The notes beneath the pieces are model-generated. The model was not told the DNA's origin. It did not search any database and worked only from the letters and a program-made list of their open reading frames with translations. From NCBI GenBank assembly GCA_016617785.1, contig JADILM010000008.1, forward strand, positions 310,001 through 374,000: DNA of 64,000 nt, written 5' to 3'. Every line of letters starts with the position of its first letter. Position 1 is the stretch's first letter. Made by a program: the position numbers and the translations under genes. The stretch comes from Sporobolomyces roseus (taxonomy: Eukaryota; Basidiomycota; Microbotryomycetes; Sporidiobolales; Sporidiobolaceae). Shown here in pieces: positions 10,156 through 23,170 of this stretch.

Positions 10156-11902
10156 ATGGTCAGCCGAAGAAGGAAACAACTCGCACCTTGTCCCTTGCAA
10201 CCACCAACTGGAAAGGGTCTACTCGCTTTGGGATTGGAAGGATCAGCAAACAAACTTGGAGTTGGATTAATCCTCCACTCTCCCTCTTCAGATACAGCTA
10301 TGAATGCGACAGGAGATCCGGGAACAGTTTCAATCTTGTCAAATATCAGGCATACCTATGTGACTCCACCGGGAGAGGGATTCTTACCGAGTGATACGGC
10401 GAGGCATCACAAACGATGGATTAACGAGGTAGTCGACAAGGCATTGAAGCAGGGTGGTGTCACGATGGAAGATGTAGATGTCGTTTGCTTCACGAAAGGT
10501 GAGTTCGATGAGATGCGAAATCAATCGGATCGATATTGATTAGCTATCCTCTCCTCTCGCAGGTCCCGGAATGGGCGCGCCCCTACAGACGGTAGCTCTC
10601 GTAGCTCGAACTCTCGCTCTCATGTACAACAAGCCAATGGTAGGCGTCAATCACTGCGTCGGTCGTGAGTTTCCCCCCCTCCCTCTCATTTCGCTTCCCT
10701 TCGTTGCTCATTCCTTCCCCTCTTCCATAGATATCGAGACAGGACGATTGATCACGAACTCACCATCACCAATCGTACTCTACGTCTCGGGAGGAAACAC
10801 CCAAGTGATCGCTTACTCTCAACAACGGTATCGAATCTTTGGAGAAACTCTCGATATCGCGGTTGGGAATTGTTTGGATCGGTACGGTCTTCCTACCAAC
10901 GAATTTACTGTCGTAAACACTGAGTTCGTTGTCCGAACAAGTGGTACAGATTCGCGAGGATCATCGGTCTGAGTAACGATCCCTCTCCTGGACAAAATAT
11001 CGAGAACGAAGCTAAAAAGTGAGCTACTCTGCCCCTTCCCTTCTTTCCCGACGGCTTGACTGACTTCATTCTCGACTTGATAGGGGAAAGCGACTGCTAC
11101 CTTTACCTTACGCGACGAAAGGGATGGATATCATGTTAGGAGGAATTCTTCATGCCGTCGAAGCCTTCACACGAGATCCACGATTCCGACCAAACGGCTC
11201 GACATCATCGAACACAACACAGAAGAAGACGAAAGAGAATGGAGAGATGGTTGGACAAGAAGAGAGACGGAGGAGGGCAGAGGGAGAGGGACCTCAAGCT
11301 GCTTTACAAGATATTGGATTGTCACTCGATAAATCCACTTCGATCACTCCCACATCTTCGTCTCTCCCTTCCGCTACTTCCTCGACCGAATCAACAATAA
11401 TGAAGGAGGAAGGGGAAGCGGATATCATTACTCCCGCCGATTTGTGTTTCTCATTACAAGAACACATCTTCTCGATGCTGGTGGAGATCACGGAACGAGC
11501 GATGGCACATGCTGGAGGGAAGGAAGTGCTGATTGTTGGAGGAGTAGGTTGTAACAAGCGATTGCAGGAGATGATGGGAATCATGGCGGGAGAAAGAGGA
11601 GGAAGTATCTTTGCTACGGATGAAAGGTGAGTCTCGAACTTTCTTCAATCTTTCGTATACGGCGAGATACTGAACATCGGCTCGGAGATTCAGGTTCTGT
11701 ATCGATAACGGTATCATGATCGCTCATGCTGGATTATTGAGTTTCAGAATGGGTTACGAGACTCCTCTCAATGAGACCGCTTGCACGCAGAGGTACGCAT
11801 CGCTCTTCTCTGTCTGTGTGTCAGACCGGGAACTTACGCTCGATGCCGTTGAAACTATGTAGATTTCGAACAGACGAAGTTTTAGTCAATTGGCGTGCTT
11901 AG
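10156..11902 (+). CDS. KAE1: Kae1/OSGEP, tRNA N6-threonylcarbamoyladenosine transferase (KEOPS)
   Basis: Kae1 is the catalytic subunit of the KEOPS complex and transfers the threonylcarbamoyl group to A37 of ANN-reading tRNAs. The ASKHA-fold signatures are present: [46 protein letters not shown], and the metal-binding pair HCVGH (split by an intron). [30 protein letters not shown] and PYATKGMDI follow. The last exons give [29 protein letters not shown] and the end [11 protein letters not shown] with TAG at 11900-11902. Six introns were placed. An Asn/Ser/Thr- and charge-rich stretch of roughly 85 residues (about 11180-11440) separates AFTRDPRF from [11 protein letters not shown], where relatives have a much shorter link. 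The start at 10156 has a short basic leader before LLALGLEGS, as in yeast. Confidence 0.93.
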
Positions 11903-12328
11903 CTCGATGACCTGCAAGACCTCGATCGACCCCTAATGACTCGAGTTGAAACTCGAGGCTTCATAGGGAGCATGGAGAAGAGAGTGCTCGCGAGAGTTCG
12001 ATGTTGAGTCACGTGACAAATTAAGCGCGTCCTCCTTCCCTCCTTCCCCCCTTCCCTTCCTCCCCTTCAACTCGCCGGACTCCGCTGCAGAGCACTGGTT
12101 GTCTTCTCGCACTTTACTACGCTCACCTTCACCGCCGCGGTTTCACTCAACTCGTTTTCTCCACACGAACGGTGAGGAGCGGACGCGATTGACGCTAAAA
12201 AGGGGGGGACCGTTACACCTTCTCCTGAGCTAGTGGACCTGGAGACAAGAGCCTCATAAACAATCCTCTGTTTGCTTCTCTCTTCCTCCTCTCGTCTCGT
12301 TGCGTTTCTCTCCTCAACCACCTTGAAA
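11903..12328. other. Intergenic region KAE1-aspartic protease
   Basis: These 426 bp hold the KAE1 3' region and the protease promoter. C-rich tracts (about 12030-12065, repeated CCTTCC) and a GGGGGG run near 12200 are visible. I see no gene. Confidence 0.4.
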
Positions 12329-14387
12329 ATGATTCTCTCGGCTTCTCCTTCCACCTCAAGTCACTCGTTCAGTTTATCAGTATACGTCACTCTTTTCGCC
12401 GCTCTATCAGCAACTACTACACTCGCTTCAACTCATCAACCCAACTCTCAACACTCTTCTCAACCTTCTCGTTTCGCTAAACCTGCTGGCAAACCTTTCA
12501 ACCCCAAAATCCCACTCACTCAACGAGGGAGCTACTTCAGAAGATTGAGGCAAGATGATGGAGTTGTCGATTTGTCTTCATTGAACTCGCAAGTAACTGT
12601 CGCTCGCAAGTGAGTTCAATCCAAATTCTCTTTTATATCGAATCGTATCTCTCGCTGACTCGCAAAGGGCTTATAAATGATACAACAGCAAGATGCAAAC
12701 TGGAGCTTACAAGTACTTCCATCGTCAACATCATCGTTTACCAGGTTTCCACATCGCCGCTTCGACTGAAAGTTTCCTCGATTCCGTTTGGCACGAGATC
12801 AGTAACTCGAACGACGATCTCAAGTTGAACCTCAAGCGTCAACAGAACCCTTTGACCAACTACGACGATGGAGCGTAAGCTTTATTCCCTTCGTTTCCTA
12901 CTTTGCTTCTCTTGAGCGTTGTTCGATCGATTTCTGCCGGTCACTTTCGCAAGGTGCTGATCATATCGATTCTTGCAACAGGTTGTGGGCTGGTTCAATC
13001 TCAGTTGGAACCCCTCCTCAAGAGGTGACCGTCTGCTTCGATACTGGATCCGCCGATTTCTGGGTCGCAGATTCTTCTGTCGACGCTGGACTCTCGACCT
13101 ACAACGTCAACGCTTCTTCGACCTCTCAGCCTACAGACGATCGTTTCGGCGTTCTTTATGGTGATGGAAGTAGTGTCATGGGTCCGCTCTTCCAGGATAC
13201 AGTCAATGTCGCTGGACTCAAAGTCGAGAATGCTTGTAAGCTCCCTTGCTCCTCCTCGTTGTGGTCTCGAACAACGAACTCACAGATTCGATTACGCTTA
13301 GACGTCGCTGCTGCCACGACCGTCTCTCCTCAATTCTACAACGGAGATATCGACGGAATTGTCGGTCTCGCTTTCCCTGCGATCAGCAACTCTGGAGAAG
13401 ATACCTTGTTCCAATCGCTTCAACGACAAAAGCTCGTCGATGGAAACCTCTACTCGTTCGAACTTGGCGATTCTGATGAAGGAGAACTTTACCTCGGAGG
13501 AACGGATCCTTCGCGATACGAAGGAGAGATCAACTATTCTCCCGTTACTCAGTTCGCTTGTGAGCTTCTCGCTCTCGCTCTTCTCACGATCTCGCACTCA
13601 TCTCTTTCCCTTCTTCACAGACTGGACGGTCGAGGGTAACGTCGGAGTCAACGGCAAAATCTCGAATACTGGCGCTCCGATGATCATGGATACCGGAACG
13701 ACTCTCGTCATCGCACCTCCTGAACAAGCTGCCGAATTCTACAAGAACGTGCCGTCTGCGAAGAAATGGAAAGATTCCTTCTACATCTACAAGTGCTCGG
13801 AAGAATGGGAAGCGACTTTCGAATTCAACGGTCAACAGTTCACTGTGCCCAGCAAGTACACCAACCTCGGACTCACTGCGAAAGGTTCGGAATGGTGTGT
13901 TTCTGGAATCGCTTCGCAAGATATGGGTCTCGGCGATAACTGGCTCGTTGGAGGAGTCTTCTTGAGGTACGCTACTCTCTCGCTTTCGTTCTCGCCGCGC
14001 TGTCGCTGACGGCGAGCTATCATATTCGACAGAACCGTCTACTCTGTCTTCAACTTGGACAAGAACGCTGTCGGTTTCGCACCTCTCAAGGGTCGATCTT
14101 ATGCCCCTTCGATTAGTTCATCTGCTGCCACCTCGTCGACTGCCGCCTCGACCTCTTCTACTTCCTCGTCCTCTACCTCGATCGCTGCCTCGACTTCCTC
14201 AACTTCGATCAGCTCCTCCGTCAAAAGCTCCGATCCGATTTCTTCTTCGACCAGCTCGTCGGTTCCATCCTCCTCGATCTCAGCTATTCCGACGGTTTCT
14301 CCAACTCGTTCGACTACCACGCAAAGATCGACTACGACCTCTCGCACTCGTCGTGGATCTCCCCGACCAAAGTTCTCTCGAACGTAA
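12329..14387 (+). CDS. Secreted pepsin-type aspartic protease with Ser/Thr-rich tail
   Basis: This is a family A1 aspartic endopeptidase. The N-terminus at 12329 has a hydrophobic signal segment ending near LFAALSATTTLAS, then a propeptide. Catalytic Asp 1 is in CFDTGSADFWV and catalytic Asp 2 in MIMDTGTTLVIAP. The flap-region tyrosine is in VLYGDGSS, and the C-terminal core has DNWLVGGVFLR and YSVFNLDKNAVGFAPL. Six exons join in frame: introns near 12612-12690, 12877-12981, 13236-13301, 13561-13620 and 13966-14031. After the catalytic domain comes an ~100-residue Ser/Thr tail, a likely O-glycosylated stalk, ending PRPKFSRT. There is no hydrophobic C-terminus, so a GPI anchor is not supported. 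The role is probably extracellular nutrition or wall remodelling, which is inferred. Confidence 0.9.
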
Positions 14388-14792
14388 ACCTCTCTTTCGC
14401 CTTCCTCAACTCCTAACCCTAGCACTGTTATCTAGAAAATTCGGATAGATTTCTTTATCACTTTCTCGACTTATTCCCTCCTTAGACACTATACCCAGCT
14501 CTCGACCTGCGCTGGTCGCTTTCTCTGATCTCCTCTTCTCGCTTTCTTGTTTATAATTTTCTTTGCTCTTTCTTCAGTAGGAACGGAACGACCTCCCCTT
14601 CGCGCTCTCAGAAGCTGCAAAACAACATCGGACTGTCCACTTTTTTCGAGAGATCGAGAGAGGCCGGGAGTCTCGCGAAGAAAATATTCGATGGGTTTGC
14701 GAACGAGAGTAAAGATTGTGTTATTTGCGATATCTATGCTACAAAGTGATGTGAGGGTAGTGATGGTGTAATCGAGACTTGCAAGGATAAGT
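14388..14792. other. Convergent intergenic region
   Basis: These 405 bp lie between the 3' ends of the aspartic protease and the helicase gene. The sequence is pyrimidine-rich next to the protease stop, as expected for a 3' UTR. No gene was seen. Confidence 0.4.
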
Positions 14793-17700
14793 CTAGTGAG
14801 CAGCAGTCAAGGAGATCTTGACGGGTTCTCGAGTCCTTTTCTTTTCCTCCTCCTCTTGCTTCTTCGGGCTCTCGAGCGCTTCCAGCAAGAGTTCAAGCCA
14901 TTGTTGCTGACCTTCGAGAGGCGCAGATGGGTCAACCATCTTCTTCTTGAAGAAAGCTTGCCATTGTTGACGGAGGATTTTCATCGCGATCGAAGTTTTT
15001 GGTTCGAGGCGAGTTTTGATTTTGCGATCGATTGATAACGAGTGTGCGGCGAGCTGCGAGGTCGAGTTGGATCAGTTCGAATTGACACTTCGGCTGATCG
15101 AGTGAGAGACTCACCTGGAAATCAGCGTTTCCGCAAAGAAGGTAGACAGCTCGTTCGTCGACACTTCCAGATTCCCAAACATCTGTTCGAGCAGCGAGAG
15201 TCAGCAAGAGGTATCGAATCTGAAATGATAGATGAGTAACGTACAAAGTTTTTTCGTATGCATGGCAGTGAAGAAAGCGACGAATCGAGTATTCGCTCCA
15301 AAGTCGATCCTGCGACCCGGCGCGAAATTGACACTCGAAGGATGAATAGCGGCGGGAGCGCTGTTTGCGAGTGTACGCATCGATCCATTCTGAGGGTCGA
15401 TGACGAGAAGTTTGGGATACATTGATGCAGCGAGACAAGCCATGACTGCTCGAGGGTCTTTCGAGTTGGCGTCAAGGTCGTCCGGAACTCGAACGAAACG
15501 AGTTCGAGATTTGCCGTACTTCGTAGAGACGAGTTGACGACGTTCGGAATCCGTTATTGAGATGAAACCGGCATCGACGAGGAAAGAGAAGAATTGTTGA
15601 CGAAGTTCCTCGATTTGTTGCAAGTTTTGTTGTGAGAGGAAGTTTTTCTGTGAGTGTGACAGAAGAAACCGATCAGACACTTCCAATTGTGATGGGTGAT
15701 GGTTAAACGACCACACTCACCCTGGTGAACTCTCGCTCGTAACCATTTGCTGATGCTTCTCGCCAGCAGCAGTAAGCGTTGTAAGTCGTGAGGAAATCAC
15801 TGTTCTCGATCTTGAAGTTGCGTTTGACAGCATCGGCTTCAGCTTCACGACCGAACGGGGTAAGCCAAGGGGATTTCGAGTTGAGTGCAGCCTAGACGAG
15901 AAAGGATTAGTGCTTTGCGGTTTCGAGTGAGCAGGAGCGAGTATGCTCACAGTGATGGCGAGAGCAGCGTCGAGACATCCAAAGATGCAAGACATGATGA
16001 GGAAGTGACCGAGGTGAACATCCATAGGTAATTTGGCGAGATGTCGACCGAGAGGAGTAATCTCTTCTGTGGTCGTAAGCGCTTTGACCTGTGCGGATTT
16101 CTCCAGATCAACAGCTGAGCAGCACACAAGAAGCTGATGAGAAGAATGCGCACCTCGATGAGAGACGAAACCGCTCTTTGAATGTTGACGACGAGAGGAG
16201 GATCGAGAGCCTTGAGTAGCGTCTCTTCGATAGCACCGGTACCAATCTTCATGATCTTGATACGAAGAGCGAGATCTTGTAGCGAGAGACGGGTCATCTC
16301 GGGTTGAGGGTGTTCAGCCATCTGTTCGAACGATGAGGTCAGCTTGAGGAGGCGATGAGGGAAGCGAGTCAGAACTCACATAGGTATCATGACGATGTTT
16401 CGTGAAGAGATGGAAAGCGACACCTTCGCGAACACGACCAGCACGTCCACGACGTTGAGCGGCGTTCGATTGAGCAACGAAAGTTTCGACCAGTCGACTA
16501 ATTTGACGTTTCTCGTCGAATCTCATCTCTCGATGTTTACCAGTATCGATGACAGCAGTGATATCGGGAATCGTGACACCAGTTTCGGCGATGTTGCTGT
16601 GAGGTGAGAGCGAGTCAGTTTCAGCGAATTGGGAGGGGAAAGAGCGAAAGACAGAACTTACGTCGAGATAACGATCTTGCGGATCCCAGGACGAGGAACG
16701 TTGAAGACGAGGCCTTGACTCTCGTTCGAGATGGTCGAGTGGAGAGGGAGAACAAGGAATTGGTTGGTTCCGAAAGCGAGATGAGCTTCGAGAGTATCGG
16801 TCAACCTCCTGATCGATTCGAGTGAAGGGAGGAAGATGAGGATAGCGCTTGAGAAAGGGATGAGGTTCTGATTGTAGAAGCAGATTTGCTCGAGAAGCAT
16901 GATGATCAAGTCATAATTGATCGCATGGTGATCCATACAGTCGAGAGTGATGCGAGATTGTTTCGAGAGAGGAGCGGAGGAAAGGTCGGACATATCGGCA
17001 GGAGTATCGAGTTCGTCGTCATCGTCGAGAGGGATGTCGTCACTTCTCCTTTGTCGAGCTCCATAACCTCGCTTGCTTCGAGCAACGAATTGCGAATCCG
17101 AGTGAGGGTCGAGTCGATATCGGGTCAATTCGACGACATCTTCGAGGTAGTATGGTGTGACGGGATGTGTTCGACCTGGAACTCGGACGACTGGACATCC
17201 TCCCATGTAGTCGGCAATCTTCTCAGCGCTGTAAGAAGATGAACCGGAGTGAGAAACAAATAGCGTCGAGAGGCACAGTGAGAGAAAGAGCTCACTCGAC
17301 AGTCGCAGACATGAGGATGACCCTGAAGAGCAGGAGAGCAAGACGAAGTCAGTCGTAGCCCTGTTGTACAGGAGAGCGAGCGACGCACTTGAGATCCTTT
17401 CGAACTTCCAAGATTTCCCTCAATACGATCAACAGGAAATCACTGTCGATCGAACGTTCGTGCACCTCATCGATGATGATGTGAGTGATATCGGCGAGGG
17501 ATTCTTTGCCCTCGAGCATTCGGAGAACGATACCCTGCAAATGGACACGAGATCAGTCAGTTTATCGTCTCCTCGTTCGGTCCGAAGCGAACTCACGGTC
17601 GTAGCGTAGATGATCCTGGTAGCAGCCGAAACGGCAGAATCCAATCGAATTGAGTAACCGACAAGCGAGTTCCTCGTTCCGCAAGCATTCGTTCCTTCTC

Positions 17701-20531
17701 CGAGTTCTGATGAAACACGTTGAGCGAGAGAAATGGCACTGATTCGTCGAGGTTCGGTACAGTAGATCTTGACGGGTCGTCCGAGCCTCATATCGTGTTC
17801 GAGAATGAATGATGGAACTTGAGTAGATTTACCACTGGGAAGTGAGGGAGAAAGTAAGATTCATTTCGAATGAAGTGCGAGGAATTCAAAGACTTACCAT
17901 CCAGTCTCTCCGCACAGCACGATACATTGAGAGTCTTCAATAGTATTCATAATCTCGGTGCGGTAAGCAGCAATCGGAAGGTTCGCTCGTTGACGCTGTG
18001 AGAAAGGAACTCCGAATCGATTAGTTCATGCAGGACAATCGAGCGAAGAGGTCACTCACGAGCATGTCCTGATACGAAGGCCAAGTCTGACGAGCGAGAA
18101 TCTCTTGTTGTATCCTCTGAGAAGCTTCGGGCGAGATCTCGGTAGGCATAGCGATCTCATGCTCTTCATCATTCGTTGTCTTCTCTCCCTTCCCAGCTCG
18201 AGCGTCCTAGAATTACGCGAGGAGAGTCAGCGAGAGTGTCAGACGTTGTGCGAGGATATAAGACGTACCTTGTTCCCTTGTTCTTGCATTCGCGGTTCTG
18301 CGATCTTCTTGTACAACTTCAACTTCTCCCTATACGCATCCTCATCTTCCTCCTTCTTCTTCGCGACCAACTCATCCCACAAATCTCTGAAGACAGTCGG
18401 TAGTTGCTTGTTGACAGCAGTTTGACCCGCAACTGCAAAGAGAGCGATAGTAGCGATATAATTGTAAGCTTGAGGTTGATCCCAACACGCAATATCATTC
18501 ATCTCATGCGCTTGAACTCTTCCGTCACTCCATTTGATCGTGACATTCGCTCGAACCGCTCGGGATCGACTCGTGACGTTGAATTTGACAGTAGCGGGTT
18601 TGTCGAGTTTACGAACGGTTTCTTCGAGGGAAGCTTTGGGAGTTTTGCCAGAGAAGTGTTTCGGGAGAGAAAGGTTGCGGATAGGGATCGTCGTTCCTTC
18701 TTCGGTAGTCTCCTCCTCCGCAGGCATTTCCTCGAGTAAACCACCAAAGAATCCCTCTTCTCCTCCATTCCCACCTTCTCCTCCTTCTCCTGTTGAGGCA
18801 CCATTGACGAGACTCGGTGAAGGGGGTGAAGAAGCGGTAGTAGTGCCGTTCGTAGCAGGAGTTGAAGGTTCCTCCGAGTTCGAAACGGGAGTCGCGATTG
18901 AAGTAGGGAATTCTGGTACGGAGGATTCGAGAGTTGTTCCATTGAGTCTCGCGGAGAGTTGAGCAGCGTCCAATTTCGTCCTCTCCTCCCTATACAACTT
19001 CTCAGCGTCCGTTTTCCTGAACGTGTAATCCCCTTCGATATCCTTGATCTTCTTCCTCAACCCTTCGGCTTGTCCCTCAATGAATTCCTCCTGCTCTTTA
19101 GACATCGCAACTCCTCCTTTCCGATCTCCTTTACCTTTGCCCGCTCTCTTACTCGCCCCTTGAGCTCGTTGAATCTCGGAAAGTTGGAGTTTGATCGATG
19201 CGTAACGAGCATTCGAGTCGACTGAGAGATCGTGCTCCTCCTCCTCCTCGTCTTCGATTTCAGGTTCGGAAGCAGGAGTAGAAGGAGTAGGTTCCTTAGT
19301 CGAAGAAATCGTACGATCTTCTTCTTCGTCAGAGGAGGAAGAGGCGGAGGATGAAACGGGAGAAGGAGAGGACTCGGTCGAAGCATCGACCCTGAGAGAT
19401 CGTTTCTTCTTCTTCTTGTCGTTCTTCTTCTCCTCTGCTGCGAGGATGCGAGCTCTTAAGTCGGCGAAGGTCGAAGCTACTTCTTTGTTCGGAACTGGAG
19501 CTTGAGTGGGAGCAGGGGTGAGAGCAGTCGAGTTCGAGGAGGTGACTGTGCGAGAGCGAGGTTGACGAGGTGAAGTAGGGTTATTCGTGGGCAGAGGAGG
19601 GAAGGAAGTGGTAGAAAGAGATCGTTTCGAATGGTTGTCTTTCGAAGTGGGAGAAGGAGGGGAAGAAGCAGCAGCTGATTCTGCTACACCTGGAGTACCT
19701 CCATTCGTCGTAGTAGTAGTCGTGGTTAGAGGCGATGGATTATCGAATTCGTCAGATGGTTTCGTGATGATCGGTCCTTCGCACGCCAGCTCTTCTGCAT
19801 CGCAATGCAAGAACATCCAATCCAAGCAATCGTCCAATTCCATGATCTTGACTTTCTCGAGACACTCTTGAATTCGAGTTGAGGTGAAACCGAGTTGTTC
19901 GAGGATTCCGAACAGAGTTGCAACTTTTGAGATGACTTTCTCTTCGAGTTCGTGGATGGGTTGAGGGAGGTCGTCTGCAGTATCTTGTATGGCGAGATCG
20001 ATAATTCGTCGTTGCTGAGCACGATAAAAGCGAACTCAGCGAAATTATCTTTAGGAAGCAGTGAAGAAATGTGGGAGTTACGAGATCTTGTTCAGTCCAA
20101 GCATATCCTGACAATGCTTTCGATTGACGACGTTCGTAATCGATGACCTGTGAAATGGTGGATCGAGTACGAATTCAGTAGGAACTCTATTGAATTCGTC
20201 GATCTCCGTCCCTCACCTTTACGATCCTATTAATCTCCTTATCACACCCCGGCCTGATCCGCTCTGAGAGATTCTGTAATTCCCTCTTCTCTACCTCTAC
20301 GGGATCATCCCAACTCCCCTCCTCCTTCGTGCCATCCACTTTCTTCTCCTCTCCCTCTTTCCCTCCTTTCACTTCCTCCTCAGCTACTTCAACAGTTGAT
20401 CCTTCCTCTGGAGTAGGCTCGGGTTCTTCAGCGATGGGATCCTTCTTGCGTGGTACTGAAACTGTCCCGTAGCCTCGAACTGGTCCCGCTGCCTTTTTCT
20501 TCTTTGAATTGTTCGACTTTTTCGGTGGCAT
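14793..20531 (-). CDS. DHX29-type DEAH/RHA RNA helicase
   Basis: This is a large superfamily 2 RNA helicase. Metazoan DHX29 promotes 40S scanning on structured mRNAs; the fungal relatives include yeast YLR419W. The N-terminus at 20531 is very Lys-rich (MPPKKSNNSKKKKAAG). A UBA-like segment (ELDDCLDWMFLH) and a long acidic, Ser-rich region follow. A fungal DHX29 domain contains KPATVKFNVT and YNYIATIALF. The helicase core is complete. Walker A is GETGCGKSTQVP, split by an intron near 17830-17890. Motif II is the DEVH variant in IIIDEVHERSIDSDFLL, and motif VI is AAQRRGRAGRV. HA2 and OB-fold regions follow, with LPMDVHLGHFLI and FAPGRRIDFG. The stop is at 14793-14795. At least 12 introns interrupt it. 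The DEVH box favours DHX29 over DHX57 or DHX36. Confidence 0.88.
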
Positions 20532-21111
20532 CTTCTGAGTACTTTAGCCTTGTGTGTGGGTGAACCGGTTCGGAGTGTGGGAAGTTGAAAGAGTCGCTGT
20601 TCTCGCTGACGTCCTGAATGAAATGTGGGAGTTTTCTGAGTTTTCTTGTACCCTTATCCTGCTAAAATTCCCTTCTATCTATCTGAACCCAACTATATCT
20701 GCTGTAACCTTATCCCTGACTATATGAACTGACTTGTTGAGGTTGAAGCGACTCCCCGAAATTTACTGCCTGACTCGATTTCTGAACTGTTTCACTGCTG
20801 CCTGCTGTTGTATCGATCTGATAGTCGTGTGTTTCGTTATCCTCTGGACTGATTGATCGTGTATCTCGAGTGTGTGGGATGCGAAGTTTGGTTGATCAAG
20901 TTTTTGGAGAGGAAAGGAGAGGAAGCGGGAAGGAAGCGGAGAGGAGAGTGGAAGACGCTCTAGTATGCGACAGTGTATCTTGTAGTACTATCGATATCTG
21001 AATAGCTGTATCGATGAGTCTTGGTGGAGAGCAAGAGCAAGAGATTGTTCGATTGTTCGGTTCATCTCTTGACTTCCCTCCCTTCACTCTACTACTAGCT
21101 TTGGACCTGTT
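20532..21111. promoter_or_regulatory. Divergent intergenic region, helicase-IES1
   Basis: This is 580 bp between two divergent start codons and must contain both promoters. I see no conserved site I can name, and the short open frames here have no recognisable similarity. Confidence 0.45.
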
Positions 21112-22993
21112 ATGCCACCCAAGAAGACACCAGAAGAGCTACATGCACTCAGTAGATCAAAACGTTCATTCAAAGAGGTCAACTGGGTCAGTCTCCTTTC
21201 CCTCCTTTCTCATCTCCCCTCATTTCACATTGAACACGATCGTACACTCCTCTAGGCAATCAAGAAGTTAGACTCTGAACCTATCTTACGACATGACATT
21301 CAATGGCAAGTATTAGACGACATTTTCGCAGATCGTTCCTTCCGATTCACCGCACCCGTCGACCAAAACTCTCCCCCTTCTCCACCAGTCTACCTAAACT
21401 TTGATCAACTCTACCTCGAAGCGATCCTATCCTCGATGAAGACGACCGCCAACACTCGACAAAAACTCATCTCGAATCCAGAGTTCGCAATCAATTATTG
21501 TAAATTGTGTTTGTTGATCAATGTTGGCAGGGTCAATACGACTTTGGCTTTCTATCCTCAAATGAAGACTGCTTTGAGGACGTACCATCCAGTACCGAGT
21601 TTACAAACGGAGGAAGTCAGCAGGAGAGAAATGTCGGACGCTCCAAGGATCAAAGCGATGTTGAAAATGGCGTTCTTGGATTGGGAGGTTAATAACGCTC
21701 CTACTACCCTCAAGGCCGTTGCGGAGAAAGCAAATGATCCACATTTGACGAGAGGTCCTCCTACAACTATCATCGAAGCTATTTTTCTCGTATTCCAAGA
21801 AACTGGTGTGAGTCTCCCTTCCTCTCTCACTTGACTAGCCTGATCATTGGCTGACCTCTTTCAATGTGCTCGCAGTGGGTCAGCGAGAAATATTTCCCGA
21901 AAGGTTTCGACATCTGGGATATCTTCTTCCCCTCCGAGTCAGTCTCCCTCTCCTCTCTCCCCCTCGAGATCCCGCTAACTCGCTCTCCTCATACAGTATG
22001 CCCTCACAACCTCGCGCCCGAGCATTCCTTACCCTGATGCATCACATCCTCGAATCCAAATCTTTCCTTTCCGATTTCCACCCGTCCTCCACTTCTCCCG
22101 TTCCCCTCTCCCCTCCCATCTCGATGACTCGCGATCCACCTCAAATCAAGGAGAACGTCGATTCACCTTCCGAGTTGGAATTCGCGAAAGAAATGAGAGA
22201 GTTGAGGAGTGGAGTAGTGAAAACAGTTCCTGCTATTCAAAAGAAGGAAGAAGAAGCGAGGGAGAAATTGCAGAGACAGAAAGAGAGGGAAGATGTTTTG
22301 GCTGCTGGAGCTGCGGGGGTCAGTGTGAGTGTAGAGGGAACGGCGGGAGGAGGAGGGGGAAAGAGGAGGAAGTTAGAGAAGAAGAAAATTAGTTATGCCA
22401 AGTTCTCTCATCGACAACAGATTATGGGGGTTACACCAGGTGAGTGAACTTTGCATTACATCTACTCTGAGATCGAGTACTGATGTTTGCGCGAGCGAGC
22501 TCACAGAGATCCTTCCACAAGGTTGGGAGAAAGAAGATTGGAGCGGTGATGTGCCAACGAAATCTTCTCTACCTCGTACGTCTCATCGCCTTGATTCGCA
22601 TCATCTCTTCCCTTGGCTGATGCGTCAGCGATCTCCTTGATGTACAGTAACTTGGTTCGGGATCAAACGAGATTTGTATTCGAATCGAGATCCAGATTAT
22701 GATTCCGATGAAGAAGAAGCATGGTCCTACGATTTACTACGTGCGTTTCCTTCTCTCTATCTACAGTCAATTCTCGTTCTGATTGTATTGAATGTCGAGG
22801 TCCCACAGTGAATAGGAAGCATTTGAAAACTCTGAATCCCGCGACTGGAGTATTGGATCGACCGCAGAACATCAAAGAGTATGAGGAATGGGTCAGGACG
22901 AATGGGGAGGACGCGAATGGAGTCAAGGACGAGGATGAGGAGGGGAGTGTGATGGGAGGGGGAGGAGGAGGAAGCGAGGATGGTGATGAGTAA
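21112..22993 (+). CDS. IES1: INO80 complex subunit Ies1-like
   Basis: Ies1 is a fungal-specific subunit of the INO80 chromatin remodeller in the nucleus. The start is at 21112 (MPPKKTPEELHALSRSKRS). The first intron has a GTCAGT donor. The family core has LDSEPILRHDIQWQVLDDIF, a Phe-rich strand, then LCLLINVGRVNTTLAFYPQM and LRTYHPVPSLQ. Next come DAPRIKAMLK, the SQPRARAFLTLMHHILES block and the ENVDSPSELEFAKEM block. These occur in this order in filamentous-fungal Ies1. Later exons give LPQGWEKEDW, TWFGIKRDLYSNRDPDYDSDEEEAWSYDLL in pieces, and a Gly- and acid-rich tail ending GGGSEDGDE, with the stop at 22991-22993. It is divergent from the helicase gene. The assignment rests on my memory of the family pattern. 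Confidence 0.8.
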
Positions 22994-23170
22994 AGGGATC
23001 GCTTGCTTGATGTTGGGAAGAGTGTATAGAGTTGTTCAGTACCGTTTCTGTTTCGTTTCTTTTGTCATGTACTCTACTCGTAGTTGCAATCTCTCAGTAC
23101 TGTCCGTCGCTGACAAAGCGATAACGATGCGAGATATATAGTTTCTTCTAAATGCGTTCGACATCTATAT

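Noticed and set aside
14099..14425. Acidic minus-strand ORF and Arg/Pro-rich plus-strand ORF
   Set aside because: Both are shadows of the Ser/Thr-rich tail of the aspartic protease.
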